Below are positions 42,255 through 50,700 of a stretch of 64,000 nt of DNA, piece after piece. A program made the translations under genes and the position numbers. Position 1 is the first letter of the stretch, and each line of letters starts with the position of its first letter. The DNA lies in NCBI RefSeq assembly GCF_009753715.1, contig NZ_WQMS01000006.1, forward strand, positions 186,001 to 250,000, given 5' to 3'. The stretch is from Sphingomonas horti (GTDB taxonomy: Bacteria > Pseudomonadota > Alphaproteobacteria > Sphingomonadales > Sphingomonadaceae). The notes under the pieces are model-generated. The model was given only the letters and a program-made list of their open reading frames with translations. It did no database searches and had not been told where the DNA came from.

Positions 42255-42279
42255 GGAACCGCGCCCGCGATGGCTGGTT
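42255..42279 (+). promoter_or_regulatory. Possible EcfG-type promoter before the FixJ-like regulator
   Basis: GGAAC (exact), 16 bp, GGTT (one mismatch to CGTT). Predicted transcription start near 42286, leaving a leader of about 40 bases before ATG 42327. Confidence 0.42.
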
Positions 42280-42326
42280 GAACCGGATCGGAGCCAGCGG
42301 CTCCACTCATTAGGCGGTGAACCGTC

Positions 42327-43004
42327 ATGATGTTGAAACAGGGGCCGGCCAGCACGTCAGGGCATGAAAGCGCGCCGCAGCGGATCGTCTATGTCGTCGA
42401 CGACGAAAGCGAGGTGCGGCGCTCGCTCGGCTTCTTCCTGAAGGCCGCGGACTTCCTGCCCCGGCCCTATCTGAACGGCGCGGATTTCCTCTCCGACGCG
42501 TCCGAGTTGTCGCCGGGATGCGTGCTGCTCGACCTTCGCATGGGCGAGATCGACGGGCTGAAGGTGATCGAGCGGCTCGAAGGCCGGATGCGGCGGCTGC
42601 CGGTGATCCTGATGACCGGGCACGGCGATATCGGCACCGCGGTCCGCGCGATGAAGCTCGGCGCCGTCGATTTCCTCGAAAAGCCGTTCGAGGAGCCAGT
42701 CCTGGTCGAAGCGCTGGAGCGCGCCTTCGCGATGCTGTCGCGCGACGTCGCGGAGGAGCGCGAGCGCCGTGAGGCGGAGCAGCTGATCGAGGGCCTGACC
42801 CCGCGCGAGCGCGACGTGCTGGTGCTGCTGTCCGAGGGCAGGTCGAACAAGGAAGTAGCGATCGCCCTCGACTTGAGCGTCCGCACCGTCGAGATGCACC
42901 GCGCCGCCATGTTCGATCGACTCGGCGTCCGTACCCTTCCTGAGGCGCTGCGGCTCGCCTTCCGCGCCGGTTCGGTACTGGGCCAGCCGGCGGCGGCGCA
43001 CTGA
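42327..43004 (+). CDS. FixJ-like response regulator (LuxR-type HTH)
   Basis: 225 residues. Receiver with VYVVDDESEVRRSL, phosphoacceptor Asp69 in CVLLDLRMGEIDGL, Thr in ILMTGHGDI and Lys in FLEKPFEEP; then a LuxR/FixJ HTH (LTPRERDVLVLLSEGRSNKEVAIALDLSVRTVEMHRAAMFDRLGVRTLPEALRLA). Probable output of the PAS kinase at 40565, separated from it by the BLUF gene. Two adjacent ATGs at the start. Confidence 0.94.
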   Translation: MMLKQGPASTSGHESAPQRIVYVVDDESEVRRSLGFFLKAADFLPRPYLNGADFLSDASELSPGCVLLDLRMGEIDGLKVIERLEGRMRRLPVILMTGHGDIGTAVRAMKLGAVDFLEKPFEEPVLVEALERAFAMLSRDVAEERERREAEQLIEGLTPRERDVLVLLSEGRSNKEVAIALDLSVRTVEMHRAAMFDRLGVRTLPEALRLAFRAGSVLGQPAAAH

Positions 43005-43078
43005 CTCGTCGAAGCATTCCGCCACTTCGTCGCGCGGCCAGTAGCGGCGCGCGCCGGGATCGGCTTTTCGTTGCGGTC

Positions 43079-43252
43079 ATGATCGAGCCCGACAAATTGC
43101 ACGCGCAGGCCCAGAAGTGCCGGATGCTCGCCGGCGGGCTGTCGAACCGCGACGATATCCGCGCGCTCGAGGACCTGGCGCGCGAGCTCGAGGAGCGGGC
43201 GCAGCGGCTGCAGCACGCGGACGAATCTGCGGCGGCCGGGATCGCCGCCTGA
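43079..43252 (+). CDS. Small helical protein
   Basis: 57 residues, MIEPDKLHAQAQKCRMLAGG then NRDDIRALEDLARELEERAQRLQ, predicted to be one or two amphipathic helices. The pattern HAQAQKCRMLA...DIRALEDLARELEERA recalls a group of short alphaproteobacterial proteins with conserved ERCR.LA and LA.EYE.RA words. It follows the FixJ-like gene by 74 bp and ends directly before the convergent LytTR regulator gene (stop at 43253). No recognised function. Confidence 0.6.
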   Translation: MIEPDKLHAQAQKCRMLAGGLSNRDDIRALEDLARELEERAQRLQHADESAAAGIAA

Positions 43253-44023
43253 TCAATTCTCCTTCAGCGCGCTGCGGATCAGCCGCTCATAGGTGCGCCC
43301 GACCCGCACTTCGGTGCCGTCGTCCAGCACCGCCGTCAGCGAAGCGAATTGGCCGCGGCGGAAGCTGCGCAGCCGGCGCCGGTGGATGATCGCGCTGCGG
43401 TGCACCCGGATGAAGCTCGCCGGGTCGAGCCGCTCGGCCATCGACGCCAGGCTCTCGTGATAGAGGAACGAGCGCTGGGCCGTGTGCAGCCGCGCATAGT
43501 CGCGCTCCGCCTGGATCCAGACGATGTCGATCGCCGGAACGCGGAACGTTTCGCCGCGCGACGTGACCCAGAAGCAGGCATCGGTGTCGGCGCGCTCCTT
43601 GAGCTCGCCGCGCAGGGCCCCGACCACCGTGCGTAGCTCCGCCAGTTGCTGTTCCTGCTGCTGCCGCGCGATCACGCCGCGCGCGCGATCCACCGCCAGC
43701 GCGAGGCGATCGAAAGCGACCGGCTTCAGCACATAGTCGACCGCATGGGCGTCGAACGCTGCGATCGCATATTCGTCGAAGGCGGTGACGAAGACGATTG
43801 CCGGCGCCGATCCTTCCAGCTCCGCGAGCAGGTCGAAGCCGCTGCCGTTCGGCATCTGGACGTCGAGCAGCAACAGGTTCGGCTTCAGAGCCGCGATCAA
43901 GGCGCGGCCGTCGCGAATGTTACCGGCTTCGCCAACCACCTCGATCCGGTCGAGCGGCGCCAGCGCGCGCCGGATGCGCCGTCGGGCGAGCGGCTCGTCA
44001 TCCAGGATCAGCGCTCGGATCAT
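43253..44023 (-). CDS. LytTR-family response regulator
   Basis: 256 residues. Receiver domain with ALILDDEPLARRRI, phosphoacceptor Asp54 in LLLDVQMPNGSGFDLL, VFVTAFDEYAIAAFDAHAVDYVLKPV; LytTR DNA-binding domain from about 150 (FWVTSRGETFRVPAIDIVWIQAERDYARLHT, FIRVHRSAIIHRRRLRSF). Its ATG overlaps the stop of the LytS-type kinase upstream (ATGA), so they form a cognate pair. Confidence 0.95.
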   Translation of the reverse strand: MIRALILDDEPLARRRIRRALAPLDRIEVVGEAGNIRDGRALIAALKPNLLLLDVQMPNGSGFDLLAELEGSAPAIVFVTAFDEYAIAAFDAHAVDYVLKPVAFDRLALAVDRARGVIARQQQEQQLAELRTVVGALRGELKERADTDACFWVTSRGETFRVPAIDIVWIQAERDYARLHTAQRSFLYHESLASMAERLDPASFIRVHRSAIIHRRRLRSFRRGQFASLTAVLDDGTEVRVGRTYERLIRSALKEN

Positions 44024-45162
44024 CCCGGCCTGAACCTCAGCGGCAGCGAGACGGTGGCGCGGAAGCGCCCGTCGGGCAGGTAGCCGCCAGTCAGCCGTCC
44101 CGCCTCCCCGAACCGCGTCGCAAGCCGCTCCGCGACATTCTTGAGGCCCAGGCCGGTGCTCGTCGCCGGGCGTGCATGCTCGCTGGCGTCATTGTCGATA
44201 TGGATGCTGAGCACGTTGCGATCGGCTTCCGCGCAGATGCGGATGCAGACGGTGCCGTCGACGGTGCCGATGCCGTGCTTGACCGCGTTTTCGACCAGCG
44301 GCTGCAGGATCAGGCTCGGCATCCGCGCCCGGTTGAGCTCGCCCGGCACGTCCATCTCGACCCGCAGCCGGTCGGAGAAGCGTGCGCGTTCGATCTCCAG
44401 ATAACGGGCCTGGATGTCCAGCTCCTCGGCCAGCGTGATGTCTTGCATCGGGTCGAGCGCCAGCGTCGAGCGCAGGAAGGCGGACAGCGACAGCACCATG
44501 CGCTCGGCCGGCTTGACGTCCTGCTCCTCGATCAGCGTCGCGAGCGCGTTCAGCGTGTTGAACAGGAAGTGCGGATTGATCTGGTAGCGCAGCGCCCGCA
44601 TCTGCGCGCCATAGGCCTGCTCCCGCAGCTCGGAGAGCTGGCGCTCGCGGTCGGTGACCTCGGCGCTGTATTGCTGCGCCAGGAAAAGCGCCGACCAGCC
44701 GAGATAGGCGTCGTTCCAGAACAGGATGCTCCAGAGCATCTCGCCCAGCATCATCGGCGAGGTGTTCCGGTCGGCGAATTGATAGGCGCGGTAGGCGACC
44801 AGCGCATGCGCCGTCGCCACCACCACCACGATCGCGCAGACCAGGATCGCCTTGAAGGCGAAGCTCGGGTTTCGGTAGTGGGTGATCAGCAGGATGATGA
44901 CCCAGCTCATCGCCACCGAAAAGGCGGTCATCAGGCAGCGGATCGCGAATGTCGCCCAGGTCTCCTGGCCGCCCATCAAACCCAGCGTGGTCAGCGCGGC
45001 CAGCAGCACCAGCCAGTACAGGATGCTCATCTTCAGGCCCGCGCGCATGATTCGGGCCTTGGATCGCCACGTGGCGAGGGTGCTCGCGAGGACCGGCCGG
45101 TGCATCGGCCGTTTATCGGCACCCGTATGCGGGTAAGTCGAGAGGCGTTCGTCCGCCGCCAT
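44020..45162 (-). CDS. LytS/YehU-type sensor histidine kinase
   Basis: 380 residues. Four or so membrane segments in the N-terminal half (about 45-165), then His_kinase domain with phosphoacceptor His198 in LRYQINPHFLFNTLNALATLIEEQ, N-box ILQPLVENAVKHGIG and G-box STGLGLKNVAERL. Partner of the overlapping LytTR regulator. The start (ATG 45162) may be downstream, since ATGs at 45105 or near MSILYW also precede the first membrane helix. Confidence 0.92.
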   Translation of the reverse strand: MAADERLSTYPHTGADKRPMHRPVLASTLATWRSKARIMRAGLKMSILYWLVLLAALTTLGLMGGQETWATFAIRCLMTAFSVAMSWVIILLITHYRNPSFAFKAILVCAIVVVVATAHALVAYRAYQFADRNTSPMMLGEMLWSILFWNDAYLGWSALFLAQQYSAEVTDRERQLSELREQAYGAQMRALRYQINPHFLFNTLNALATLIEEQDVKPAERMVLSLSAFLRSTLALDPMQDITLAEELDIQARYLEIERARFSDRLRVEMDVPGELNRARMPSLILQPLVENAVKHGIGTVDGTVCIRICAEADRNVLSIHIDNDASEHARPATSTGLGLKNVAERLATRFGEAGRLTGGYLPDGRFRATVSLPLRFRPG

Positions 45163-45308
45163 TCGCCATTCGCAGAATCGCGCCTGCTTTCGTCCGTGCC
45201 GAATCGCCGTTGATCGAAGCCACGCTACAATCGCCGCATCTGTCGCATCATTCTCTCACGCGGAACGGCAGCGTGAAAGGGTATGCGGTCGTGGGTAGCG
45301 TTCTGGCG

Positions 45309-46649
45309 ATGCGGGACATGGAAGGGCTTGGCCGTTCCCGCGCGCCTGCCTTCCTGCCCGTCGACCTCATGCCGGAACCGCAGGGCGGGCTCTACCAGGG
45401 CCTCTACAAGCGCCTGCGCACCTTCATCCTCGATGGCGTATGGCCGCCGGGCACGCGGTTGCCCTCGTCGCGGACTCTCGCCGCCGACCTCAAGGTCTCG
45501 CGCAACACGGCGATCCTCGCGGTCGAGCAGCTGATCGCCGACGGCTGGGCGGAATCGCGCAGCCGGTCCGGCGTCTATGTTTCGATCCGGCCGGCGGCGG
45601 CGCCCGTGGCGCTGCCGCAGCCGCGGGCGCGCGACGCGGCGGAGCTGCCGCCGTTCGCGCCGGAGCGGCCAGCCGCCGATCTGTTCCCGGCTCAGATCTG
45701 GAAGCAATTGCAGGCGCGGGCCTGGGCGCAGATCGAGCCCGAGCACCTGATCGCTGCCGATCCGGCCGGCGACGCGGTTCTGCGGGAGACGATCGCGCGG
45801 CTGGTCTGCGCGCCGCGCGGCCTGCGCTGCCACCCGGACCAGATCCTGATCGTGCCGACCGCGACGGCGGCGATCGACCTGATCGCCGCGACGCTGCTGC
45901 GTGCCGGCGATGCCGCCCTGGTCGAGGAGGCATGTCGGCCGTCGGTAAGGCATCTTCTCGAAGCGCGGGGCGCACGGCTTCAGGCCACGGGCTGCGACCC
46001 GGCGGAAGCGGCGGCCCGGCTGGCCTGCACCGGCTTTGACGGCGCGGCGCGGCACTGGCTGCCCGGCTGGGCCCGCCAGGGCGGATCGTGGATCGTCGAG
46101 GACGACCGCGACTCCGAACTCTGGTTCGACGAGGCGCCGCCACCGCCGCTCGCAGCCGAGGCGGGCGAGCATGTGGTGCTGGTCGGCAGCTTCAACCGCC
46201 TTCTCTTTCCCGGCCTGTGCGTTGCGTTCCTGGTCGCCCCGCCGGCGCTGGTCGATCCGCTCCGGGACGCACATGCGATCGTCGGCGGCCGGGCGAGCCT
46301 CGCGTCGCAGCTCGCGCTGGAGGCCTTCATCGCCGAGGGACATTTCGCGCGCCACCTCCGCCGCCGCCGCCAGGCCTATGCCGAGCGGCGGGTGGCGCTG
46401 CTCGATTGCCTGGCGGGGATTGCCGACCCGGACCGGGTCAACCGCGCCGGCCTCCACCTCGCGCTGGAGCTTGGCGAGGGGCGCGCCCCTGCGGTGGCCT
46501 CCCGCCTCGCCGCCGAAAGGCTCGGCGGCACGGCTGCGACCGGCTCCCGGCTGCTTCTCGGCCTGGGCGCGACGCCGGAAGCGATCCGCGCCCAGGGCGC
46601 GCGCCTTGCCGCCGTCATCCTGTCCGAACTTTCCAGAGGGCACGCCTGA
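45309..46649 (+). CDS. MocR-like regulator with degenerate aminotransferase domain
   Basis: 446 residues from ATG 45309 (frame open to TTG 45210; start uncertain). GntR winged helix: GLYQGLYKRLRTFILDGVWPPGTRLPSSRTLAADLKVSRNTAILAVEQLIADGWAESRSRSGVYVS. The fold-type I region is reduced: LIVPTATAAIDLIAATLLRAGDAALVEE and WIVEDDRDSELWFDEAP are present, but the usual Pro-x-His-Gln-x-Pro-x-Gly block is missing, and the PLP-lysine motif SFSKTLFPGLR is GSFNRLLFPGLC, with Arg297 for the Lys. So it probably does not form a PLP aldimine. Overlaps the TetR-MucR fusion gene by TGATG. Confidence 0.85.
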   Translation: MRDMEGLGRSRAPAFLPVDLMPEPQGGLYQGLYKRLRTFILDGVWPPGTRLPSSRTLAADLKVSRNTAILAVEQLIADGWAESRSRSGVYVSIRPAAAPVALPQPRARDAAELPPFAPERPAADLFPAQIWKQLQARAWAQIEPEHLIAADPAGDAVLRETIARLVCAPRGLRCHPDQILIVPTATAAIDLIAATLLRAGDAALVEEACRPSVRHLLEARGARLQATGCDPAEAAARLACTGFDGAARHWLPGWARQGGSWIVEDDRDSELWFDEAPPPPLAAEAGEHVVLVGSFNRLLFPGLCVAFLVAPPALVDPLRDAHAIVGGRASLASQLALEAFIAEGHFARHLRRRRQAYAERRVALLDCLAGIADPDRVNRAGLHLALELGEGRAPAVASRLAAERLGGTAATGSRLLLGLGATPEAIRAQGARLAAVILSELSRGHA

Positions 46650-47506
46650 TGTACGCTTCCGAACAGGTCTTTCGCGTGCGCGGCCGCAAGGGCCGCACTC
46701 TGACCACTGCCGGCCGGATCGAGGCCCAGTTCCGCGAGCTGCTGGCCGAGCGTGCGTTCCACCACATTTCGGTCGCCGACATCGCCGACGGCTGCGACAT
46801 CGCGCGATCGACCTTTTACCGCCTCTATGCCGACCCGGTGGAAACGCTCTGGGCATTGGCGCTGCCGATGTTCGAGGCGGCCTTCGACGCGGCGCTGAAG
46901 GGCGACAGCGCCGCGTTCATAGCGGCTTTCGGCAGGTTCTGGACGGTCCCCGGCATGGTCGGCGCCCTCAACAATGCCAAGGCGAATGCGCGCGTGCGGG
47001 GCAAGCTCACGACGCTGGTGCAGGCGCGGCTGCGCCAGCATGGCTGCGGCCGGGGCAGCGAGACCTGTGCGCTGGTGATGGTCGCCGCCTGCCTCACCGT
47101 GCTCGCGCAAGGCGAGGCGGATGAGGCGCCGAACGATGGCGAGCTCGGCGAGCTGATGTCGCTGATCTACATCGCCGCCTATCTGACGCCCGGCGCGCTG
47201 CAGTCTATCGCGCGGCAGCAGGCGCGGCGCGGGCTGCACGGCGGTTTCCCGCCGGCCGTCTCGGTCGAGGAATCGCTCGCGTCCGACGATCACATCATCT
47301 CGATGATCGACGGGCGGCCCTATCGCTCGCTGACCCGGCATATCGCCCGCTACGGCATGACGCCGGCCGATTACCGCCGCTGCTTCGACCTGGAGGATGA
47401 CTATCCGATGGTCGCCGCGAGCTATTCCGAGCGCCGCCGCGCGCTCGCGATCAACGCGGGCTTCGGCGTCCGCCGCGCTGACCAGGGCTGCCCCGCCGCC
47501 GCCTGA
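46649..47506 (+). CDS. Fusion regulator: TetR-type HTH plus Ros/MucR-like domain
   Basis: 285 residues. Residues 15-70 form a TetR helix-turn-helix (TTAGRIEAQFRELLAERAFHHISVADIADGCDIARSTFYRLYADPVETLW) followed by a helical region to about 195. Residues 204-274 follow the MucR/Ros pattern: VSVEESLASDDHIISMIDGRPYRSLTRHIARYGMTPADYRRCFDLEDDYPMVAASYSERRRALAINAGFG. In Ros the finger is C-x2-C-x9-H-x4-H; here the positions hold Ser218, Asp221, His231 and Tyr235, so zinc binding is lost, as in some zinc-free MucR homologues. Two DNA-binding modules in one chain is unusual. Its ATG shares an A with the stop of the MocR-like gene, so both are made together. Confidence 0.82.
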   Translation: MYASEQVFRVRGRKGRTLTTAGRIEAQFRELLAERAFHHISVADIADGCDIARSTFYRLYADPVETLWALALPMFEAAFDAALKGDSAAFIAAFGRFWTVPGMVGALNNAKANARVRGKLTTLVQARLRQHGCGRGSETCALVMVAACLTVLAQGEADEAPNDGELGELMSLIYIAAYLTPGALQSIARQQARRGLHGGFPPAVSVEESLASDDHIISMIDGRPYRSLTRHIARYGMTPADYRRCFDLEDDYPMVAASYSERRRALAINAGFGVRRADQGCPAAA

Positions 47507-47525
47507 GTGGGCCTGGTCCAAAGGG

Positions 47526-47545
47526 GTGTTGCAGTCGTGCAACAC
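47526..47545. promoter_or_regulatory. Inverted repeat between the regulator gene and the TBDR gene
   Basis: GTGTTGCA and TGCAACAC are exact inverse complements with a four-base spacer. It lies 19 bp after the regulator stop and 249 bp before the TBDR start, in a 287-bp gap that otherwise holds no gene. No T-run follows, so an operator or a distal promoter element is more likely than a terminator. Confidence 0.4.
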
Positions 47546-47793
47546 GCCGGTTCCAAAAGCACATTTCGATGATTTTCAGCGGCCGAGAAGGGCTGCCCCG
47601 GCCCGTGCCGCACCACCAAGCGCGTATATTAAGCGACTGACAAATAAGGCTTTGTTTGGTCGCTTCGCGCGCCTCCTTCGGCGGCATCCAAACTGGACCC
47701 ATCGGCGCGCCAAGTCTGGTTCTTTCCTCGCCAAGGCCCGCCGCTACCCCCGATCCTGACTGCCAAAGCGCAGTAACAATAAGGGGAATTTGC

Positions 47794-50700
47794 ATGCCTA
47801 CTACCAATTCGCGGCTCCGGACCCTGTTGTCGCTGGGCGCGGCGACCGTGGCGCTGTGCGCCGGCCCCGCCTTCGCCCAGGATGCGACGGCGCAGCAGAC
47901 GGCCGAAGCGGCGCCGGCGGACGAAGGGACGATCGTCGTCACCGGGTCGCTGATCACCAATCCGAACCTTGAGCGCTCGACGCCTGTCAACGTGACCACC
48001 TCGGAAGAAGTCGAGCTGCGCCAGACCAACGTCGCCGAGCAGCTGCTCCGCGAAGTTCCGGGTGTCGTGCCGTCGACCGGTTCGGCGGTGAACAACGGCA
48101 ATGGCGGCGCCTCGTTCGTCAACCTGCGCGGCCTCGGCTCCAACCGCAACCTGGTGCTGCTCGACGGCGTGCGCATCACGCCGTCGAACCAGATCGGGCG
48201 CGTCGACCTGAACAACATCCCGCTCGCCCTCATTGAGCGGACCGAAGTGCTGACCGGCGGTGCGTCGACCACCTATGGTGCGGACGCGGTGTCGGGCGTG
48301 GTGAACTTCATCACCAAGAAGGACTTCACCGGGCTGGAACTGTCTGCCTCGGAGCAGATCACCGAGCGCGGAGACGGCAACATCTTCCGCGTCGACGCGA
48401 CCATCGGCGCGAGCTTCGACGACAACCGCGGCAATGCGGTCTTTTCGATCGGCTATCAGGAAGCGGACCCGGTCTATCAGGGCGCGCGCGATTTCAGCCG
48501 CTTCAACATCAGCGCATTCACCGGCAATGTTGCCGGTTCGGGCACAACCTTCCCGACCCGCTTCTCGGTGCCGGGCCTGCCGCTCCAGAACGTCAATCCG
48601 ACGACCGGCCAGCTGCAGTCGCCGTTCACGGCGTTCAACTTCAATCCGTTCAACATCTTCCAGACGCCATTCCAGCGCTTCAACATCTTCGGCCAGGCCA
48701 ATTACCAGATCACGGACGGGGTCGAGGTCTACACGCGCGGCCTGTTCTCGAAGAACTCGGTTCAGACGATCATCGCGCCGTCGGGTGCGTTCGGCATTGC
48801 GGTGCAGATTCCGGTCAGCAATCCCTTCCTTCCGGCGGGAGCGCGGGCGACCTTCTGCGCCAATAACGACTTCGATCCGATTGCGGACGGAGTGCAGACG
48901 CTGACGCCGGCCGAGTGCGCGGCCGCGGCGGCTGCCACCGATCCGAACGATCCGGCCTATCGCGAATTCTCCACTCAGATCTCGCGTCGCGCCATCGAAG
49001 TCGGTCCGCGCATCAGCCAGTTCCGGACCAATATCTTCGACTACCGGCTCGGCTTCCGTGGGTCGATCACCGACAGCATCAATTGGGACGTGTTCGGATC
49101 GTACGGCGAATCGGAGAATACGCAGTTCATCCAGAACTACACGCTCAATTCGCGCTTCCGGCAGGGCCTGCTGACCACCGTCGATGGCAACGGCAACCCG
49201 ATCTGCCAGGATACGAGCAACGGCTGCGTGCCCGTCAACGTATTCGGCACGATCACGCCGGAGATGGCGAATTTCCTGTCGGCGGAAAGCACGACGCTCA
49301 ATCGCACCAGCCTTGCCCAGGCGCGGGCGACGGTCTCCGGCGATTTCGGGGCCACGCTGCCCTGGGCGTCCGACGCGGTCAGCTTCGCGGTCGGCGCCGA
49401 ATATCGCAAATATACCGCGCTCCAGCGGGGCGACACGCTGTCGGGCTCCGGCGACCTCGGCGGGTCGGGCGGACCGACCGCGCTGGTGGACGGCGCGTTC
49501 GACGTTTACGAAGCCTTTGGCGAGCTTATCGCGCCGATCGTGCAGGATAAGCCCTTCTTCCAGAGCCTGACTTTGGAAGGCGGCATCCGCTATTCGCACT
49601 ATTCCGTCGACGCGCCGAGCCGGCCGAAATTCAACACGACCACCTGGAAGGTCGGCGCCAGCTGGGAACCGATCGATGCGGTCAAGTTCCGCGGCAACTT
49701 CGCGCGCGCCGTCCGCGCCCCGAACATCAACGAGTTGTTCGCCCCGTTGGTTACCGGCCTGACGACGATCGCGAACGATCCCTGCGCGTCGATCGACGAT
49801 GAAGGGGCCATCATCCGACCGGCGCCGACCGGCACGCTCGCTGCGGTCTGCCGGGCGCAGGGTGCCCCGGCCTTCACGCTGGGCTCGATCCCGCAGCCGA
49901 CCGCAGGCCAGGGCAACGCATCGGCCAGCGGCTCGCTGGCGCTGCGGCCCGAAAAGTCGAACAGCTACACCTTCGGCGTCGTGCTCCAGCCTGACTTCCT
50001 GCCGGGCTTCAGCGCCTCGATCGACTACTACCACATCAAGATCAACCGGGCGATCACCGCGCCGACGCCGGGCGATGCCATCCAGGCCTGCTTCGGCGCA
50101 CCGGATGCCAACGGCAACTTCAACCCGGCGGCGGGGGCGGAGACCAGCCTGGCCTGCACGGTCATCCGCCGCAACGCGCTGACCGGCGGCCTGGCCGGCG
50201 ACCCGACCGACACGCCCGGCCTCTTCCTGCCCTTGTCCAACCTCGGCAAGGTCAAGAGCGACGGTATCGACTTCACGATGAACTACAACACCGATCTCGG
50301 CTTTGCGAAGCTGGCGCTCAGCTTTGCCGGCAACTGGTCTCACCACCAGCTGTTCCAGGCAACGGCTTATCCGAACCCCAACAATCTGCCGATCTCGATC
50401 AACCGCGAATGCGTGGGCTATTTCAGCGGCAACTGCGGTTCGCCGGCGGGCACGGCAGCGGATGTGGGCTCCATCCAGCCGGAGTTCAGCTGGACGCAGC
50501 GCACGACGCTGACCTTCGGCAATGTCGATCTGTCGCTGCTGTGGCGGCACATCAGCGCGATTCAGCACGAGCCGGATGACCGCGCGAACGGCAACGGCGA
50601 CTCCTACTCGGGTCCGGTGCCGGGCTCGCAGTCGAACCTGCCGGGAGCGCCGGCTCCGGGATCGTTCGGCACGCACGACTTCAACTTCCTGCCGTCGGCC

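Noticed and set aside
47629-50676. Minus-strand open frame of about 1000 codons opposite the large TBDR
   Set aside because: It is the complement of a well-supported TBDR gene in high-GC DNA. The translation is rich in Arg, Ala and Gly with no family motif and no ribosome site.
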